From contig CAWIZY010000004.1 of NCBI GenBank assembly GCA_963840725.1, positions 1-64,000 of the forward strand: a stretch of DNA of 64,000 bases, read 5' to 3'. This document shows positions 60,008 to 64,000 of this stretch, one piece after another (the stretch's first letter is position 1; the number at the start of each line of letters is the position of its first letter). Origin of the DNA: CAVWDU01 sp963840725. GTDB lineage: Bacteria; Pseudomonadota; Gammaproteobacteria; Pseudomonadales; Halieaceae. Under the pieces are notes generated by a model. The model was not told the DNA's origin. It made no database searches and saw nothing but the letters and a program-made list of their open reading frames with translations. The position numbers were made by a program, and so were the translations under genes.

Positions 60008-60235
60008 CTGAACACTCCCGTTTCCACCCGGTCGCAGCCGGGTTTAAGTACGTTGATTATAGGATGCCCGATAGAAAGATAAAACCGTGACAATTGTATG
60101 AAATCAGCGGCTAAAAAGGTGGATTTTGTCAACAAATGTTGACTTTATGTCGCGTACACCGTGCCCATGGCGTCGTGTCAGAAGCCCCGCGTCCCCCATC
60201 GGCACTGACCACGGGGCACAGTCTCCGGGCCGACG

Positions 60236-60418
60236 CTACTGACGCCAGTAGTAGCTCGCGATAGAGAGAACGATGGAGAGGCCCACCAGTGGCAGTATCC
60301 AGCGCTGCACACGCCGCAGTCGCTCAGGATCGGCCGGTGCGGCAAAACGCTGTCCCAGCAACACCATCAATGCCACACCACCAAAAATAAACACTAGCAT
60401 CAAAAACAGGTTGTTCAT
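60236..60418 (-). CDS. Small two-helix membrane protein
   Basis: A 60-residue protein with two hydrophobic segments (about 3-25, LFLMLVFIFGGVALMVLLG, and 40-58, ILPLVGLSIVLSIASYY) joined by a charged loop (PADPERLRRVQRW). ATG 60418 is preferred over 60436 because the hydrophobic start then begins at once. Family not recognised. It sits between the gsp operon and the GGDEF-like gene on the same strand. Confidence 0.6.
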   Translation of the reverse strand: MNNLFLMLVFIFGGVALMVLLGQRFAAPADPERLRRVQRWILPLVGLSIVLSIASYYWRQ

Positions 60419-60523
60419 GCTCGCTCTCCGGGCCACGGGCCCTGCTACATGCGATAGGCTTCAAGCACCCCGTGGGGCCCCGATGCCTTTCCCCCCATCT
60501 CCGGATACCTTCCATCGCGCCGC

Positions 60524-61672
60524 CTAAATAATCAATGCGCCCAACCGGGATGTCACCACCGCGTTGCCGTGATCCTGCAATGCGGTCTGCAGCCCTTTGT
60601 CAGCCGCCGCTTCCAGCTGGGTGGCAAGACGCTGCATGTCCCGCGCGGGATAACGCACCGGTTCCCAGGTAGCAGCGCCGACACTGAGTGTGGCGTGCAT
60701 TACTGCGCCGCGACCATTGTCTACCTGGAAGTCTTCCACGTCACTGCGCATTCTCTGGGCCACTTCGTCAGCCAGTACCGCGCCACTACCCGGCAACAGC
60801 ACGGCCAGACCGGCGTCACTAATGCGTGCCAGCCGGTCCGTAGACCGCAGGGTGGAGGCTATACGCTCGGCCAGTTTGCGCACCACATATTCGCTGGTGG
60901 TCGCGCCGTGATAACGATGCAGGTCATCATACTGGTCTATCTCCAACAGGAGCAGCGAGATAGGCCGCTGCTCGCGCCTCGCACGGTCTATCTCCCGCGA
61001 CATATCTGCGTCGAATCCGCGCCGATTGGCGACTTCGGTCAATGGGTCGATCAGATTGAAGCGGGAGAGGCGCTGCCCATTAACGGCATTCTGAAAACAA
61101 AGAGAAATGATTGACCCCAAATGGGCGATCATATCCCCATTGGCATCGCCTGTGACCAGAACATCGTTCGTCAGACCCCAATGCAGGCTGCCGATCAGCT
61201 GTCCCTCGTTGAGCAGAGGCATAAGCAGCGCGTAGGCGATCCCCTCTTCCACTTTGAGGACCTCGAACATCCTGGGGTCGGTGGCATCGATCAGGGTCAC
61301 ATCCGGGTCCAGGTCATAGAGTTGGTCCAGATCGAAGGTCTCCTGCAACAATTGCAGGTTTGACCAGGTGCGGCTGCTGTCATCGAGCAATCGCGCGACG
61401 ACCTGCCCGGGGTCAAACAGCCAGAGCTCGCTGGCCGCCAGGGAGAAATGCCGCGGCAGCCCGCGCAGCAGGATGTCAAGCAATGCCTGCAAATCAGCGG
61501 CGCTGATCAGCATATGCTCCAACTGCTGAATCTGCCTGTACAGATGCCGGTTGACCGTAAAGGTTTCCGACGGGCGCCTGCCCGGTGCGTCGGCGGGTGT
61601 CACCGACACCTCAGGGGCCTGCAGCCCAACTTTTAAACGCTCGTTGTTGTCATCTTCGTGCCTCATAAACAT
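60524..61672 (-). CDS. GAF-like plus degenerate GGDEF domain protein
   Basis: A 382-residue cytoplasmic protein. A polar start, a helix, a GAF/DUF484-like sensor domain (about 55-200, SELWLFDPGQVVARLLDDSS) and a GGDEF-fold domain (about 207-370, NLIDPLTEVANRRGFDADMS). The signature loop reads RISDAGLAVLLPG (285-289 SDAGL instead of GGDEF), and the Asp/Glu metal ligand is lost, so it should not make cyclic-di-GMP; it may bind GTP or act as a regulator. AGAGG lies 8 nt before ATG 61672; the long upstream open frame runs through the thiamine riboswitch and is not coding. Confidence 0.85.
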   Translation of the reverse strand: MFMRHEDDNNERLKVGLQAPEVSVTPADAPGRRPSETFTVNRHLYRQIQQLEHMLISAADLQALLDILLRGLPRHFSLAASELWLFDPGQVVARLLDDSSRTWSNLQLLQETFDLDQLYDLDPDVTLIDATDPRMFEVLKVEEGIAYALLMPLLNEGQLIGSLHWGLTNDVLVTGDANGDMIAHLGSIISLCFQNAVNGQRLSRFNLIDPLTEVANRRGFDADMSREIDRARREQRPISLLLLEIDQYDDLHRYHGATTSEYVVRKLAERIASTLRSTDRLARISDAGLAVLLPGSGAVLADEVAQRMRSDVEDFQVDNGRGAVMHATLSVGAATWEPVRYPARDMQRLATQLEAAADKGLQTALQDHGNAVVTSRLGALII

Positions 61673-61750
61673 CTCAACCTCTGGCGGGCTGTCTGGCACA
61701 CAGCCTCTTTTTATTGGTTTGTCAGTGTAAGCATCATATACTGGCGGTGC

Positions 61751-61850
61751 AAACCTGGGGGGTGGTCTGTCGCTGCGACGCGGCACCTGAGATGCCTTGA
61801 TGGCGAACCCCTTGAACCTGATCCGGTTAGAACCGGCGTAGGAATAGGTC
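61751..61850 (+). ncRNA. Thiamine pyrophosphate (THI-box) riboswitch
   Basis: The conserved core is clear: GGGGGGTGGTC near the start, GGCACCTGAGATG (61782-61794), then ACCCCTTGAACCTGATC and GGTTAGAACCGGCGTAGG (61827-61842), matching the CUGAGA and CCUGAUC/GCGUAGGRA blocks of the family. It precedes a TonB-receptor gene by 63 bp. Binding of TPP should reduce expression of the downstream gene, either by early termination or by hiding the AGGGAGA ribosome site. Confidence 0.95.
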
Positions 61851-61912
61851 CTGTAGGCTCTCTTGCCGCGCCGTTCTCCTGATCCGCACCCGAACCATTC
61901 AGGGAGAATCCA

Positions 61913-64000
61913 TTGTTTTACAATCCCAGGCCACTGCTGCTGGCACTGTGTTTCAGTTCCGGTTTCAGCCCACTTGCACCCGCCCAGACATTGGAAGAGA
62001 TTCTGGTCACTGCGGAATTCCGAACAACCCCCCTGCTGGAACAGGCTTCCAGCACCAGCGTCATCGGGGCCCTGGCGATCGAGCAACGTACGGCCTTGCA
62101 CCTACAAGACATTCTCAACCTGGCGCCCAACGTCAACTATGCCAGCGGCGCCTCTCGAGCACGTTTTTTCCAAATCCGGGGCATCGGCGAGCGCAGTCAA
62201 TTTCAGGAGCCGCTCAATCCGTCAATCGGTTTTATCATCGACGATATAGACTTCAGCGGCCTGGGAACCGCAGGCACCCTTTTTGATGTGCAACAAGTGG
62301 AGATTCTGCGCGGCCCCCAGGGCACCCTGCACGGCGCCAACGCGCTAGCGGGGCTGATCAATGTGCGCACCGCCGCTCCGGATGCCGAGCCCAGCCTGCG
62401 CATGGAGGCTATGCTCGCTGACTACCAGACCTGGAGTGGCGGTATCGTCGGCAGCGGCCCACTGGTCAAGGACAAGCTGCTTTACCGACTCGCGGTGAAC
62501 AGCTACCGCAGTGACGGGTTCAACGACAACGACTACCTCAATCGCAGTGACACCAGTGAGCGGGACGAGACCACCGTGCGTGGCAAATTACGCTGGCTGG
62601 CACGGGACAACCACACCCTGGACGTCACCGCCATGCATATCGATGTCGATAACGGCTACGACGCCTTCTCCCTGGATAACACCCGCAGCACCCTGTCCGA
62701 TCAGCCCGGCCGGGACATCCAGCAGTCCAATGCGATGGGGCTGAAGTGGCAGAGCAATCTGGCCCTGATTGACCTCACGGCACTGGTCAGTATCGCCAGC
62801 TCCGAGAGCGAATACAGTTATGACGAGGACTGGAGCTTCGTGGGCATCGCACCCATGCTGGAATACTCATCCTTCGACCAGTATCTGCGTGATCGGGACA
62901 GCTATAGCGCAGAGCTGCGGCTACTCTCCAACGACCAATCGCGGCTCTTTGGAGACCGTGCTGACTGGGTGGCAGGCTTCTACTACCTTGGCGACAGGGA
63001 GGACTTGCGGCGGCGCTATACCTTCCTCGACGCGGATTTCCGCAGCGCTTACGACACCGACACACTGGCCGTATTTGGCCAATTGAACACCTCGCTAACC
63101 GACAGGCTGCGGCTTGTTACTGGCCTGCGCTGGGAGCGACGGGCCACGGACTACGCAGACAATAACGGCGTAAGCTCTGACCCTGACAAAACGCTCTGGG
63201 GCGGGCGCCTGACGCTGGAATATGATCTCGCTGACCAGTACCTGGTCTACGCTGGGGTATCCCGTGGTTATCGGGCCAATGGTGTCAATGCCACGATATT
63301 GGCCAATACAGAGACTATCGATGACCCGGATCTGGCCACGCGCCTGCAGACTTTTGATGAGGAATTTCTGCTCAACTATGAAGCGGGGTTCAAGGGGCAG
63401 TTTCTCGATGATCGCCTGGGCGCGCGACTGGCGGTGTTTTACATGGACCGGGAAGACCAGCAGGTCAGGGGCTCATTAGTGGTGCCACGCGAGGACGGCA
63501 GCAGCCAATTCATCGACTACGTGGACAATGCCGCCGAGGGTAATAACTACGGCATGGAGCTGGAGCTGGACTGGCAGGCAACGGATAGACTGGGCCTGTA
63601 TGCTTCACTGGGCCTGCTGCAAACCGAGTTCGAGAACTACATCAATGCCGATGGCGTCGATCTGTCGGGCCGAGAGCAAGCCCAGGCACCCGCCTACCAA
63701 TATGCCCTGGGCGGGCGTCTGGACATTGGACGGGGTTTCTACCTGCGGCTCGATATCGAGGGCAAGGATGATTACTACTTCTCCGATCGCCACGCCGTCA
63801 AGGCACCGGCCTTTGAGTTGCTGCACGCGCGGCTGGGCTACAGTGGGGCCCATTGGTCTCTGGCCCTCTGGGGCCGCAACTTGACGGATGAGCAATACGC
63901 CGTGAGAGGGTTCGGAAGCTTTGGCAATGATCCGCGCAAGGAATACGCGGTAGAACCCTATTACCAACTGGGTGACCCGCGCCAGATTGGCGTTAGCGCC
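61913..64000 (+). CDS. TonB-dependent receptor, predicted thiamine uptake (partial, runs off window)
   Basis: The open frame begins at TTG 61913, with AGGGAGA about 7 nt upstream, and gives 696 residues without a stop at the window edge. Signal peptide (LLLALCFSSGFSPLAPA), TonB-box-like LEEILVTAEF, plug with LNLAPNVNYASGASRARFF and VQQVEILRGPQGTLHGANA, and a barrel including LALWGRNLTDEQYAVRG. The plug is of the general TonB-receptor type. Substrate is inferred from the TPP riboswitch directly upstream: thiamine or a precursor. A TTG start is unusual, but the only other in-frame candidates cut into the signal peptide. Confidence 0.9.
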   Translation, partial: MFYNPRPLLLALCFSSGFSPLAPAQTLEEILVTAEFRTTPLLEQASSTSVIGALAIEQRTALHLQDILNLAPNVNYASGASRARFFQIRGIGERSQFQEPLNPSIGFIIDDIDFSGLGTAGTLFDVQQVEILRGPQGTLHGANALAGLINVRTAAPDAEPSLRMEAMLADYQTWSGGIVGSGPLVKDKLLYRLAVNSYRSDGFNDNDYLNRSDTSERDETTVRGKLRWLARDNHTLDVTAMHIDVDNGYDAFSLDNTRSTLSDQPGRDIQQSNAMGLKWQSNLALIDLTALVSIASSESEYSYDEDWSFVGIAPMLEYSSFDQYLRDRDSYSAELRLLSNDQSRLFGDRADWVAGFYYLGDREDLRRRYTFLDADFRSAYDTDTLAVFGQLNTSLTDRLRLVTGLRWERRATDYADNNGVSSDPDKTLWGGRLTLEYDLADQYLVYAGVSRGYRANGVNATILANTETIDDPDLATRLQTFDEEFLLNYEAGFKGQFLDDRLGARLAVFYMDREDQQVRGSLVVPREDGSSQFIDYVDNAAEGNNYGMELELDWQATDRLGLYASLGLLQTEFENYINADGVDLSGREQAQAPAYQYALGGRLDIGRGFYLRLDIEGKDDYYFSDRHAVKAPAFELLHARLGYSGAHWSLALWGRNLTDEQYAVRGFGSFGNDPRKEYAVEPYYQLGDPRQIGVSA

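Overview
The window looks like the chromosome of a GC-rich gammaproteobacterium, probably a marine member of the Cellvibrionales/Halieaceae type. This is inferred from gene content and order: alaS-lysC-csrA-tRNA-Ser, several TonB-dependent receptors, secreted peptidases and amidohydrolases, and a complete type II secretion (T2SS) operon. No database comparison was possible.

Positions 1-10.5 kb are the end of an integrated mobile element, inserted at the 3' end of tRNA-Ser(GCU). A tyrosine recombinase gene runs into the tRNA. Next to it lie an excisionase and a divergent CI-like/Cro-like switch. Then a leftward module follows, of the kind carried by PFGI-1/SPI-7-class integrative conjugative elements: ParB, DUF2857, STY4528-type replication protein, PFL_4669-type protein, ParR-like and ParM-like proteins, STY4534-type protein, RadC and a DUF6573-like protein. 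Five of these genes carry single-base frameshifts (about nine in all), while the neighbouring chromosomal genes are intact, so the element looks decayed. Hairpins sit in most gaps of this module, two of them at ribosome binding sites.

Positions 10.5-29.7 kb are ordinary chromosome: csrA, lysC, alaS, a HIT protein, a Trm112-like protein, an M23 peptidase, greB, a Fur-boxed TonB receptor, an S12 serine hydrolase, an NhaC-type antiporter, gcvP, an M28 peptidase and two barrel-like outer membrane proteins.

Positions 29.9-36.6 kb are the most interesting part. A membrane-anchored Ser/Thr kinase is followed by four overlapping genes: DUF3348, a DUF802 MotA/ZorA-like stator subunit with a long coiled-coil tail, a MotB/ZorB-like OmpA-domain protein and DUF2894. 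This has the layout of an ion-driven 5:2-type rotary motor with two uncharacterised partner proteins. The cbpA-cbpM chaperone pair follows.

Positions 38-48.1 kb hold a DUF4136 lipoprotein, a second TonB receptor, a secreted amidohydrolase, a DUF885 protein, a large formylglycine-generating-enzyme-like membrane protein, a chimeric gene joining the start of nfeD to the end of an SPFH/stomatin gene, and a rubredoxin gene. Positions 48.1-60.0 kb are a leftward gspC-to-gspN operon. The window ends with a small membrane protein, a protein with a degenerate GGDEF domain, and a thiamine pyrophosphate riboswitch in front of a TonB receptor that runs off the edge. Short tandem repeats, often with a 15-bp unit, recur from 38 to 54 kb, three of them in frame inside or next to coding sequence.
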